Part shown: positions 1-8,713 of the stretch, piece by piece
Numbering within the stretch: the first letter of the stretch is position 1
Layout of the letters: the number at the start of each line of letters is the position of its first letter
Assembly (NCBI GenBank): GCA_022641835.1
Contig: CP048717.1
Location: 124,001 to 188,000, forward strand
DNA length: 64,000 nucleotides
Direction of reading: 5' to 3'
Source: Petasospora fabianii
Lineage: Eukaryota; Ascomycota; Saccharomycetes; Phaffomycetales; Wickerhamomycetaceae
Position numbers and translations under genes: made by a program
Notes under the pieces: generated by a model
The model's input: only the letters and a program-made list of their open reading frames with translations
The model's database searches: none
What the model was told of the DNA's origin: nothing

Positions 1-1
1 C

Positions 2-214
2 ATGACCCCACCGATGGCTTCTCCACCAAACAGGGTTTTGAGTGCAGGCCCCCAGCCACAACAGGGTGCTGGTTCTCCGATCCAAGGTCTTCCACAGGTT
101 CAACAATTGACTCCACAGCAACAAAAGGCTCAGATTGAGATGATGAAGGCATTACAGACGGATCAACAACAGGGTATGAGAAGAGGTAATGGTAACGAGT
201 CGGCTTCCCAGTGA
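2..214 (+). CDS. 3' end of an unidentified gene (partial)
   Basis: An open frame runs from the window edge to a TGA at 212-214. The visible 70 residues are rich in Pro, Gln and Ser, including a PQVQQLTPQQQKAQIEMMK stretch that looks like disordered tail followed by a short helix. The methionine at position 2 is probably internal, because nothing upstream is visible to decide the start. No domain can be recognised. It is convergent with the GGA gene (end at 403) across a 188-bp gap. The identity stays unknown. Confidence 0.5.
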   Translation: MTPPMASPPNRVLSAGPQPQQGAGSPIQGLPQVQQLTPQQQKAQIEMMKALQTDQQQGMRRGNGNESASQ

Positions 215-402
215 TCATGAAATGATTTCTTTGATGACTTTGATGATGAGGATGGAAGCGCTATTTTATGTAATGATGTCAAGAACACTAATTTTACGAT
301 TCATTAGTGTACCTAGTAATAGTAGAAGAACAAGAGAGTGATCAGATGGGCGTTGTTTGTTGTTCATTGTTATTATACAAGGGTGGATAAAAACGGTCAC
401 CA

Positions 403-2177
403 TTAGATGGTTGGGAAGACATAAGTGGCAGTCTCTTCAACTGGAGAACCATTAACATTGTAGTTAATTTTCCACTTAATCTTGAGAGGAACACCAGTAG
501 TGGCGCCATCGAGTCTAAACACCTGAGTCACTGCGTCATTACCGAAAGCTGGGATAAATGAACCAGACTGGGCCTCTAGTCTGAGCTGAAGAGATTTTGG
601 AACGGCAACAAGGAAGGCAAGACCGGTGATGGATGATGCAGTACGGTTAGAGAAGAAAGCCTGAGCACGCACTGTGTTTGGAGATTCACGGACGAGGGCA
701 ACTTCGAACTTGAGGTTGTTGGATTCGTTAACGAGGGCACGAGTTGTATTGGTCTGTGGGGTAGATGGGGCTGGTGAGCCAAAGTCACCTAAGAGGTCCA
801 TGGTTGTAGATGTAGTGGTTGTGGATGGAGCAGGGGTAGATTTAGATGAGGATGGGTTCATCAAGGAGCTGAAAACATCATAGTTTGGGCCAGTAGACGC
901 TGGTGGCTGCTGTGGAGCTGGGGAACCACCGAGAGAACCACCAAGGGCAATATCACCACCGGCACCATAGTTAGCACCAGAGTTGTTGAAAGAAAGTGAG
1001 CCGAGATCACCTAGCAGGTCATCAACGTTGTTCGAAGAAGAACCAGCTGCTTGAGTAGTTGGAGATGCCGGCGTGTCGTCACCAAAGTCGATGAGGGAGA
1101 GAGACTCTAGGGCTCCAGAGCCAGTAGAAGCAACCTGAACATTTGAAGCGCCAGCGATGTCACCACCTTTGAGCAAGTTGTACTTTTGTATGAGACCATT
1201 AAGGGTATCATTGAGTTTAAGCAAATCCTGAACGGCCTCTTCATCATCAGATTCTTCACTAATGATCTTTTGAATCTTTGGCTGTGACACTTTAACGGCA
1301 CTGTAGAGTTCAACGATGGTTTCATCGGTGGTATCGATTGATCCCTGTCTCTCAGCGGCGGAAAGCATCTCAGCAAAGATATCAGCCTTACGTTTGAGTC
1401 TGTCAAGATCTTCGGCGACCTTAGCCTTGGATTCAACAAGCGTATCGTCTTTGAAACCAGCCATAATCTTCATGAGCTTGTTAGCTTCTTTAAGGTCAGA
1501 TGGACGACCACGACGGACGAGTTCCTGGAGTTTAGCAGCATGAGCAATTTGTTCCTCCTTTTGGATCTCCTCAATGGACTTGAGGTTATCAGATGGGTTC
1601 AGCACAGATGCATCTTCTGGCTTGACCTCTGGGAACGAGTAACCTTTATAGGAGAGGAGACGATGCATATCTCTGATAAAGCCGAGATCGTCTTTATGAC
1701 GAGAGGTCTTACAAATGGTTTGATTCCATTCTTCAATGGCACCGAGAATGAGTCTCTGGACACGAGAATAGCGCATTGGTGGACGCTCTGGGAAACGCTT
1801 GACGAGCTCATTAAGGAATTCCTTACGAGAGATCTGGAGATGGAAGGGGTAACCACAATTCTTGACGAGAACATCTAAGAGAGCAATTGCAAACACGGCA
1901 GTGTGGGAATCCTTAGAGTTGATAAGGGAAACGATGGTGACGGCAGCCTCACGAGGGGTTGATCCTTGTTTGGCATTGACGTAGTCGGCAACGGCGAGAT
2001 TGAGTGAAAGGTCCGGCTCAGCAAGGGAGCTTCGGCATGCTCTGTCTGCGGGTGTTGTTAGCGACAGGGGGAACTCAATGGTAAGAGATTTTAGGCAACG
2101 CGGGGAGGAAACTCACAAATTTTTCTCACCAGTGACGAAGCACCGGATGGGTTGTACTTGTCAGCGTAAGAGGACAT
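403..2177 (-). CDS. GGA2: GGA-type clathrin adaptor (VHS-GAT-GAE), one intron
   Basis: Arf-dependent, ubiquitin-binding adaptor that sorts cargo from the trans-Golgi to endosomes. Spliced model: exon 1 complement(2117..2177), exon 2 complement(403..2045), giving 567 residues. The phase-1 junction reads VRKIYRACRSSL, which matches the start of the VHS domain in yeast Gga proteins (from memory of that family). Domains: VHS at about residues 8-145 (includes ALLDVLVKNCGYPFHLQISR), GAT helices at about 170-300, a Ser/Thr/Pro-rich hinge with DLLGDLGSL and DLLGDFGSP clathrin-box-like repeats, and a C-terminal GAE ear ending in TATYVFPTI. The long open frame starting at 1896 lacks the first 70 residues and is not the true start. 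GGA1 and GGA2 cannot be told apart here. Confidence 0.92.
2046..2116 (-). other. Intron of the GGA gene (71 bp)
   Basis: On the minus strand the donor is GTGAGT (2116-2111), the branch site CGCTAAC lies near 2063-2057, and the acceptor is CGCAG at 2050-2046. An alternative GTGAGA donor 14 bases upstream would put exon 2 out of frame. Only the downstream donor restores the conserved VRKIYRACRSS sequence. Confidence 0.9.
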
Positions 2178-2320
2178 TGATTATAGTACTGGTTTTGTGA
2201 CTTAGTGGTACGAGTTGGCTGTGTTATCTGGACGTTGTGGCCTTTAATTCGATCAGCGAAATCTCCAGGGGGATTTTCGCGGATGGTTAGGCCACGTAGA
2301 TATATACCTACATACGTACA

Positions 2321-2339
2321 TATATATATATATATATAT
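2321..2339. repeat. (TA)n microsatellite
   Basis: Nineteen bases of uninterrupted TA alternation, preceded by looser TATATA and CATACGTACA, in the divergent promoter region. Confidence 0.85.
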
Positions 2340-2748
2340 CTTTCTATCTTTATCATTTACTTTAACAGTCTCCGACAGATAATCTCTAATCTACATATTC
2401 TACAAGTACCTTTTCCTTCCAATGTGGGATCACTAATCTTTTTCATCACCTTTGGTAGTGTTAACATTACCACAAGTCATTGCTACCATGACATATCAGA
2501 GCAGCCACCTCTAGAATTATTGACTACAAATGGTCCATAGAGTTCCATTATACTAGAGCTTTATGATACACCAATTGATTATATACTGAAGAGAAACCAA
2601 ACAAACCAGAGCAATTAACTAAAACAGATAAGTAAACCAGTTCATCCGCCAAAGTCCGTGGCTTCGTTGGGGACCAGGGCACCCTAACCATTGAAGAGCT
2701 GCCCAATTGGGAAGTGATGAGAGAGACAAACTACGAAAAAACTTTTAG

Positions 2749-2758
2749 GCGATGAGCT
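2749..2758 (+). promoter_or_regulatory. PAC-like element GCGATGAGCT
   Basis: An exact match to the PAC consensus GCGATGAGMT, the Dot6/Tod6 site of ribosome-biogenesis genes in yeast. It lies 52-61 bases before the ATG of the tRNA methyltransferase gene at 2810. An A-rich GAAAAAACTTTT just upstream (2734-2745) is loosely like an RRPE. Function is inferred from consensus and position. Confidence 0.6.
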
Positions 2759-2809
2759 TTAATCTTTTCCTGTTAGCCACAGACATCAAGAGCACACATA
2801 ATTAGAAGA

Positions 2810-3763
2810 ATGTCCGACATAGAAGAGACACCAGTGGTACCGCAGGTTACAACGACTGAGGAGGCAGATACACGTATTGGTCGTGATGATCCATTCCAGT
2901 TTGGTCAACGTACTCTCACAAGCGATGACGATGTCTGGAAACATAACGCTTGGGATAATGTTGAATGGGGGCAAGAACAAGTGTTAGAGGCAGAGGAGAA
3001 GATCAAGAAGCAATATGAAAATCCTGTGGATGACTTTGACAAGCATAAATACAACTCTGACCCTGCTCGTTATTGGGACATTTTCTACAAGAACAACAGA
3101 GAAAACTTCTTCAAAGATCGTAAATGGTTACAAATCGAATTCCCTACATTATATGAATCCACAAAGGAAGATGCTGGTCCTGTAACCATCTTTGAGATCG
3201 GTTGTGGTGCTGGTAACACCATGTTCCCAATCCTCAATGAGAACAAGAACCCAGACCTTCGTGTCATTGGTGCAGACTACAGTAAGAGAGCCGTCGAGCT
3301 TGTCAAGACGAGTGAACACTTCAACCCAGAGTATGCACATGCCTGTGTATGGGATCTTGCTAACCCAGAGGGTGCCCTACCAGAAGGAGTAGAACCCCAT
3401 TCAGTTGATATTGCAGTGATGATCTTTGTCTTCTCTGCGCTTTCTCCTGAACAGTGGAAACAAGGTGTGGAAAATTTGGCCAAGGTGATGAAACCAGGTG
3501 GTCAAATCTTATTCAGGGACTATGGTCGTTACGATTTGGCTCAAGTGCGATTCAAAAAGGGAAGACTATTGGATGACAACTTTTATATTAGAGGTGATGG
3601 AACCAGAGTTTACTTCTTCACTGAAGAAGAACTTAGACAAATCTTCACGGAAAGATTTGAAGAAGAGAAGATTGGAACGGATAGAAGACTCATTGTCAAC
3701 AGAAAGAGACAGCTCAAAATGTATAGAATTTGGTTACAGGCCGTGTTTAACGTTCCAAAGTGA
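2810..3763 (+). CDS. TRM140: tRNA N3-methylcytidine methyltransferase, Trm140/METTL2 type
   Basis: Predicted SAM-dependent enzyme making m3C32 in tRNA-Thr and tRNA-Ser; 317 residues. The N-terminal block DPFQFGQRTLTSDDDVWKHNAWDNVEW and the WDIFYKNNRENFFKDRKWL block are typical of the Trm140/METTL2 family. Motif I, FEIGCGAGNT, lies at residues 128-137, followed by VIGADYS and the KPGGQILFRDYGRYDLAQVRF block. Saccharomyces makes this domain as the C-terminal part of Abp140 through a +1 frameshift. Here an ATG opens the methyltransferase directly, and I see no actin-binding N-terminal segment upstream. The gene is divergent from GGA and convergent with ATG5, and has a PAC-like promoter element. 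Confidence 0.93.
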   Translation: MSDIEETPVVPQVTTTEEADTRIGRDDPFQFGQRTLTSDDDVWKHNAWDNVEWGQEQVLEAEEKIKKQYENPVDDFDKHKYNSDPARYWDIFYKNNRENFFKDRKWLQIEFPTLYESTKEDAGPVTIFEIGCGAGNTMFPILNENKNPDLRVIGADYSKRAVELVKTSEHFNPEYAHACVWDLANPEGALPEGVEPHSVDIAVMIFVFSALSPEQWKQGVENLAKVMKPGGQILFRDYGRYDLAQVRFKKGRLLDDNFYIRGDGTRVYFFTEEELRQIFTERFEEEKIGTDRRLIVNRKRQLKMYRIWLQAVFNVPK

Positions 3764-3859
3764 TGTTCTCTTCTGGCTGGGGAATGGAAGACAAAAAAAG
3801 TTCAGTTCGATATAATCATAGCATTGCATTACTCATTAAGACTTTAAAATAGATCAACA

Positions 3860-4762
3860 TCAAACTACAGGAATGATGGCAAAGTGTAGAAATCCATCAA
3901 CATAGACTGCGTCGAAATAGATCTCTCCAACTAGTGTGTTGGATGGGATCACAATTCCGTGAAGTACTGGTTTAGCGAGGATGTAGTTCTTTGAAGATGG
4001 GAAAAGATCTGGGAGTAGCTCATGTAATACACTCCCCAAAGTTTGTGGTTCCTCACTAGATGGATTCAATGGTGAGAATGGAAGGTCAATGACCTTATCA
4101 GACACAGTGATGTAGAACCTCGATGGGACATGCTTGAGCTTATCAACGGTCTTTGGTGCGATCTTCATAAATATTGACCAAAACTGCTTGAAATCATGCG
4201 TTTCCACCGAGCTCCATAGATCAGATGAGTCATTCTTTGAAAGTACCATAACTGGCTTCGCTGTACCATGTTGAACGTAACAACTTTCCTTTATCTGATT
4301 CATCCAATGCGTCTTCAAAGTCTCCAGCGTGGGTAATGCTAATAAATAATCATCTGGATAACTTCGATATCTCAAGATCAACTTCCATGGACTCCTCTTA
4401 TTCCCCTTTGATGGATCAATTCCTGTCATCGTATCGTACAACACACCAACTGGCCAATTCCAACGCAGTGGTACCCCTTCAAACTCCAACCACCAGTCTG
4501 AGCGGTGCGACCATTCAGGAACTAAAAGGTAAGGCTTGAAGTACGAGAGGAGTTCTGGGTAGAGAGTTGGGAAATAGCTATTTCGAGGAGCTAGCACCTG
4601 TATAACTGTTAGTCCATGTGATCAACCATTGCGATGCGATAAATTTGATAGACTTACATGATATTCATAGGTGTTGGTCATCTGGTTAGAGTCGTTGGGG
4701 TACAACGTGATGGTACAGGGTATCGTGCCATTCCATAGCAATTCTCGGATTTCAGATGCCAT
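3860..4762 (-). CDS. ATG5: Autophagy protein Atg5, one intron
   Basis: Acceptor of the ubiquitin-like Atg12; the conjugate with Atg16 is the E3 for Atg8 lipidation. Exon 1 complement(4658..4762) encodes 35 residues (MASEIRELLWNGTIPCTITL and on), exon 2 complement(3860..4597) the other 245, for 280 in all. The start matches the family pattern of a short N-terminal helix, then W-G-x-IP. UblA covers about residues 10-110, a helical region about 115-180, and UblB about 190-280 (HGIVIP and DGFLHFAIIPV). By position against human Atg5 K130, the Atg12 acceptor is probably K138 in NQIKESC. The exon junction is phase 0, ...TYEYH then VLAPRNSYFP. Confidence 0.93.
4598..4657 (-). other. Intron of ATG5 (60 bp)
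   Basis: Donor GTAAGT at 4657-4652, branch site GACTAAC, acceptor ATACAG ending at 4598, all read on the minus strand. The next codon is GTG, so exon 2 taken alone would appear to start with an alternative codon. Confidence 0.9.
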
Positions 4763-4990
4763 TGTATGTCATAGATAACTTTTGTACGAAGCAGTAAATC
4801 GAGAACAGTGATCTCAACACGTCTCTCTATGGATAACATCTAAATGTGTCAAACAAAACAAGTCGTCTCCGCGTTTTGGTGGCGGTCGTTTTTTTTTTTT
4901 TTTTTAAGGCTCTTTGTTTTTGATAGTACTTATATGTCTATCTCATCTCTCCTATTTATTTCGTCAACGGATGCATCATATCACTCAAAG

Positions 4991-6646
4991 ATGGGAGATA
5001 CGAATGATCTAGATACCAGACCCAGATATGAGCAGATATGGGATCAAGAAGCTGACATCTCGCCAATGGAGAATAAGTTCTACGCTGCCTTGTTCTACCT
5101 TAATCCAGTCACCACGCCAGATGAGATCGATCAGCATCTCACAAGGATGCACGAGGATATTACACGTCGCCTAAGGCCATGGATTGAACACTATGTGTGG
5201 GACTCTTCACCCATTACAGTTGAGAAAGTCAATCATGAGAACTATACATACATTTACCTTGAACTAAACATGGGAATCACCGACACCGACGAATGGCTCA
5301 TCACAAGCATATTATGGGATATGTCTGCCATCTATGAAGATCTCTATATCCGCACATTTGACTGCGAGGGAGATCATACACTCATTGAAGCATGGGAGGC
5401 ACTTCCGGACTGGTTGGAGCCGTCCGTGGCGAGACACAGAACATGGATCAATCATCAAAGAATTATCATTATCCCTGATCTGTTCTACAAAGATCGTGGA
5501 TTACACCTCGATGAGGCGTTGACTTTCTTGACAAGAGCTTCTTATAAATGCTTGAGAGTATTGGAAATTGAGAACACCATGACGAGGAAATGTGAGGAGC
5601 AGCCATCGAAGGCTCTTCAAGGACAAATGTGGATCGAATGTTTAGTATCTCGGCAAATTGCGGGATCGGTAATGGAGAACCCTAGTGCTATCAACCATGC
5701 AATCAATGAATCACTAAAAGAGGCGGCATATATAAGTGGTACGGAAGCATTGAAAAAACCACAGAACCAGGCTATCGAGGATCCAGTGCTGCTAAAGTTC
5801 CGCACAAGAGTTGAGACTTATTTGATGATGAAACTTCTTTGGGAGAAAACTGCACCGAAGGTTACATTTGATAATTTCAAAGGAGCATTTGTGGATCATG
5901 CCATTAAGGATTGGATCAAGTCTAATGATATTGAGATATCATCAACACCACTGGACAAAGATGTGGAAACCTTCAATACCCGTGGTGATTTGCTTCAAAC
6001 TGAGCTTGTAAGGTTGATGAGGATCGAGGCTCCGGTAGAACCAGTTCTGGTGAATGAGACCCCAACTGAAGAGGAAATAGCCAAGGATGAGGAGCAAGCG
6101 TCGGGGTCCGCAACGGTTCAGGAAAAAGAGATGAAGGATATGATGAGTAAGCTTGAACAGCTCTTTAAAGACGGAGAAGCGGGACTTGATGGAATTGAGA
6201 ACGTTGATGGAGACTCGGAACAAACCTCCAAGGGCGTTGAACCTCAGTTTTGGGATGATGAATCTGAAAATGAAGAAGAAGACGACGATGATGATAATGA
6301 TGAAGAACAGCAGATCCGTGATTACTTTAACAAAGAGAAGATAGACATTGATGAGGATGACTTCTTTGAGTTTTTCGGCAAAGAAGTCTTGGGTCTTCCT
6401 GAAGAGCAGCTTGAGGCTCTAAGAAGTGAATTTTCACAAAACGTTAAGAAAAATGGTGAAACTAAGACCTCTCATACTGCTGAAAACTATGAAAGTAGTG
6501 ATAATGAGTACGAGGAGGATGAAACGTTTGACTTCTCCAAAGATGACGCAGTCGAGGAACTCCAGGAGTCCTTGAAGCATCTCATGGAGTCGTTAGCTTT
6601 GGGACAGGACGGTCCGGCATCGACACTGTTCAAAAACATGAAGTGA
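4991..6646 (+). CDS. Ecdysoneless / SGT1-family protein
   Basis: 551 residues. The order DTDEWLI, ILWDMSAIYEDL, FDCEGDHTLIEAWEALPDWLEP and HQRIIIIPDLF follows the human ECD pattern (DEWFIVYVI, DNDGEFLLIEA, LPKWLDP, GELCIIP). ECD proteins assist Prp8/U5 assembly and the cell cycle in animals and fission yeast. The C-terminal 200 residues are very acidic (for example NEEEDDDDDNDEEQQ) with a late helical part. I chose the ATG at 4991: an in-frame ATG at 4844 would add a poly-Phe stretch encoded by a T17-like run plus TATA-like sequence, which looks like promoter. The gene is divergent from ATG5. Baker's yeast has no obvious orthologue, as far as I recall. Confidence 0.8.
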   Translation: MGDTNDLDTRPRYEQIWDQEADISPMENKFYAALFYLNPVTTPDEIDQHLTRMHEDITRRLRPWIEHYVWDSSPITVEKVNHENYTYIYLELNMGITDTDEWLITSILWDMSAIYEDLYIRTFDCEGDHTLIEAWEALPDWLEPSVARHRTWINHQRIIIIPDLFYKDRGLHLDEALTFLTRASYKCLRVLEIENTMTRKCEEQPSKALQGQMWIECLVSRQIAGSVMENPSAINHAINESLKEAAYISGTEALKKPQNQAIEDPVLLKFRTRVETYLMMKLLWEKTAPKVTFDNFKGAFVDHAIKDWIKSNDIEISSTPLDKDVETFNTRGDLLQTELVRLMRIEAPVEPVLVNETPTEEEIAKDEEQASGSATVQEKEMKDMMSKLEQLFKDGEAGLDGIENVDGDSEQTSKGVEPQFWDDESENEEEDDDDDNDEEQQIRDYFNKEKIDIDEDDFFEFFGKEVLGLPEEQLEALRSEFSQNVKKNGETKTSHTAENYESSDNEYEEDETFDFSKDDAVEELQESLKHLMESLALGQDGPASTLFKNMK

Positions 6647-6743
6647 TGAGCACTATGATTATGATAGAATGAAAAATGCAGTTTGAATGCATTCCAGTCA
6701 GTCAAACTAGTAAAACATCTGATGACCTGTAGGCCAACCGTAC

Positions 6744-8243
6744 TCACTTCCATTTGGTGAGATGATTGTATAACCTGTCAGCTATAACTTTTGCGGCATC
6801 CTCTGGAGAACACGGCAAGACCCTGAAAACATGTCCAAGGAACTCAGATTTAGATTCCCTTGCCCCAAGACGAATGCAATCTTTGAGACGAGAAAAGATC
6901 GTGAATACCAATGCTCTAAAGACGACAAGTATTTGACAAACATCGCCAAAGGTGGCACCACCAGCCTCAAACCCAAGTTCAGTATCATCAGGCTTAGCAT
7001 TTGGAGGACACTCTAGGATGATGCGAACTGTCCATAAGTCCTCCTCGGTGAAACAGAGTTCGAGTGCAAGAGGAAACACATAGTTGTCATCATGAATTGA
7101 GAGTCTCCTTCTCAGAGGATCAATGTGAAAACGAGTAGGACCACTGATGGAGATGGGCTGCTGCCAGATGTCATCAGTGATAGTGTCAAGAAGTAAGAAT
7201 GGAAGTACGGTATGTTTTACAATTGGATCAGATAAGAGTCCGTTGATCGTGTCGGAGACAGCGAAGGCATCCCAAGGGACCAACTTTTCAAAGTTTGCTG
7301 GTGTCGAGCTTATAATCTGAGTAATGTGAAAGTTAAGAGTATCAGAAAAGCTGCTGATAATATCAGCATAGTCGATAGAAGCAACATCAGCTAGTACCGA
7401 TAATGTTTCGCCTGATTCCGTCGCTTCTGCACCTTCCTCCAGCGTTACCATAGATGGGCCAAGGACGATATTCAGAATCCAGCCAGAACGCTCAACTGAC
7501 TCACGCACTTCTTCCTTTTTCTGCTTAAAAGTTGACAGATACCGCTCTTTGGCACCCGATCTTCGCTTGGTGATGATTTCAGACCATTGATTACACAACT
7601 GCTGCTTCCATTGTTGCTCCGCTTCTACTAAGTCAGACTCTGCAAGCAATTTTGTCAGCTGAATACCAAACCCCTTAATCTCTTCTGGACAATCACTCTT
7701 ATCCAAAATGTCTAACTGGATAAGGAAATTACACCCACTGCTGTTTGAATCCTCGCGGTAGAGAAATCCACGACCTTGATAGAGAGGGACATTCTTATCA
7801 CACGTGTGGTGCTTACTTCTTTTCTCCCAGCTGGCCTCATAGCATTGGGAACACACAGTCACGTTGACTATATTAGTTACAACAGTGAGCTCTCTAATGA
7901 GCTGTCTGTCCGTCAACAAGACCCAGTTAGGCTTGTAGTGTGGTGTCTTGGTGAGAAAGTAGTAGGCGAGACGACGCGTCTTGAAGAGATCAATTGATGC
8001 ACTGTTGTGGCGGCTGATGAAATAGCTCGTACAGGGGTCTAGAATCATGCGTTTGCTAACATCTACAACCAAACTAGAGGAGTCATGGACGACACACTTA
8101 GCGGTGAGTGGCTTGAATGAGTCTGGGAGACGAGTCGTATCGAGCTTCTTGATACCACGGCGCTTAGCGGTAGAGTGCGGCGGCAAGGGTGTCTTTGAAA
8201 AGGCAGTCAGTGCCGCTCTCCTGTCGCGTCTTTCGCTCTTCAT
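6744..8243 (-). CDS. Unrecognised C2HC-module protein A (paralogue of the gene at 8714)
   Basis: 499 residues; I do not recognise a named family. The N-terminal module (about 41-180) has an (x)VVH...SLVVD...RMILDP strand pattern, then NWVLL (106-110) and a putative zinc site C131-x2-C134...H145/H146-x-C148, followed by a hydrophobic CNFLIQLD strand. A charged helical linker (about 195-260) leads to a C-terminal domain with TVLPFLLLDTITDDIW (345-360), a LWTVRIILE strand, a long hydrophobic helix near 435-455, and the terminus LYNHLTKWK. The neighbouring gene at 8714, transcribed the other way, has the same layout and nearly the same length, so this is a diverged head-to-head duplication. There is no signal peptide or membrane segment. 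A nucleic-acid or chromatin role is only a guess from the zinc-like site. Confidence 0.85.
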   Translation of the reverse strand: MKSERRDRRAALTAFSKTPLPPHSTAKRRGIKKLDTTRLPDSFKPLTAKCVVHDSSSLVVDVSKRMILDPCTSYFISRHNSASIDLFKTRRLAYYFLTKTPHYKPNWVLLTDRQLIRELTVVTNIVNVTVCSQCYEASWEKRSKHHTCDKNVPLYQGRGFLYREDSNSSGCNFLIQLDILDKSDCPEEIKGFGIQLTKLLAESDLVEAEQQWKQQLCNQWSEIITKRRSGAKERYLSTFKQKKEEVRESVERSGWILNIVLGPSMVTLEEGAEATESGETLSVLADVASIDYADIISSFSDTLNFHITQIISSTPANFEKLVPWDAFAVSDTINGLLSDPIVKHTVLPFLLLDTITDDIWQQPISISGPTRFHIDPLRRRLSIHDDNYVFPLALELCFTEEDLWTVRIILECPPNAKPDDTELGFEAGGATFGDVCQILVVFRALVFTIFSRLKDCIRLGARESKSEFLGHVFRVLPCSPEDAAKVIADRLYNHLTKWK

Positions 8244-8713
8244 ATAACGTACCGCGCTGTATAAGTGTATCCACTTGGCAATATCTGCTCTGGTTGATGA
8301 GCTTATCCTGCCTAACTGAAGAGAGAGAGGAAGAGAAAGCTGGGGTAAAGGAAGGTGCGCCTTTGTTTATACTTCGCGAAACAAGTAGAAGCCTTGGACT
8401 TCACTATGGTAAAGCCCCGGTCGATTATAGTTAGTCTTTCCAAAATGATGGCAGCTCACTGGCCATTGAAGGAATAGATATTGGGGTAAATTCAAAGCAT
8501 AATCACACTGATACCATCAAACTGGCGCTGGGTTACTCCCTTACCACTCTCTGCAGAACTATACATGTCTCTTGCCACGGAACAGATCTCGTTCGCGTTA
8601 AAGATCTCACTCGAAAATTTAAGGGTTATACGCGTAAACTATAGACACCAACTTTTATTGATAGAATCTCAACATCGTTATTTGCGTGCTTGAATCTCGG
8701 CTCGCATACATAA
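8244..8713. other. Shared divergent promoter of the two C2HC paralogues
   Basis: 470 bp between the two start codons. A TATATAAC-like stretch lies just before the left gene (near 8241-8250), and GCGTAAACTATAGACACC lies before the right gene. I see no extended repeat left from the duplication and no RNA gene. Confidence 0.6.

Larger units (their letters stand above)
2178..2809. other. Divergent GGA / TRM140 promoter region
   Basis: 632 bp without a credible gene. It holds an AT dinucleotide run at 2321-2339 and a PAC-type element at 2749-2758, described separately. Confidence 0.6.

Noticed and set aside
4844-4990. Upstream in-frame start for the Ecdysoneless gene
   Set aside because: The added part is a poly-Phe run from a T tract and TATA-like sequence, better explained as promoter or leader.
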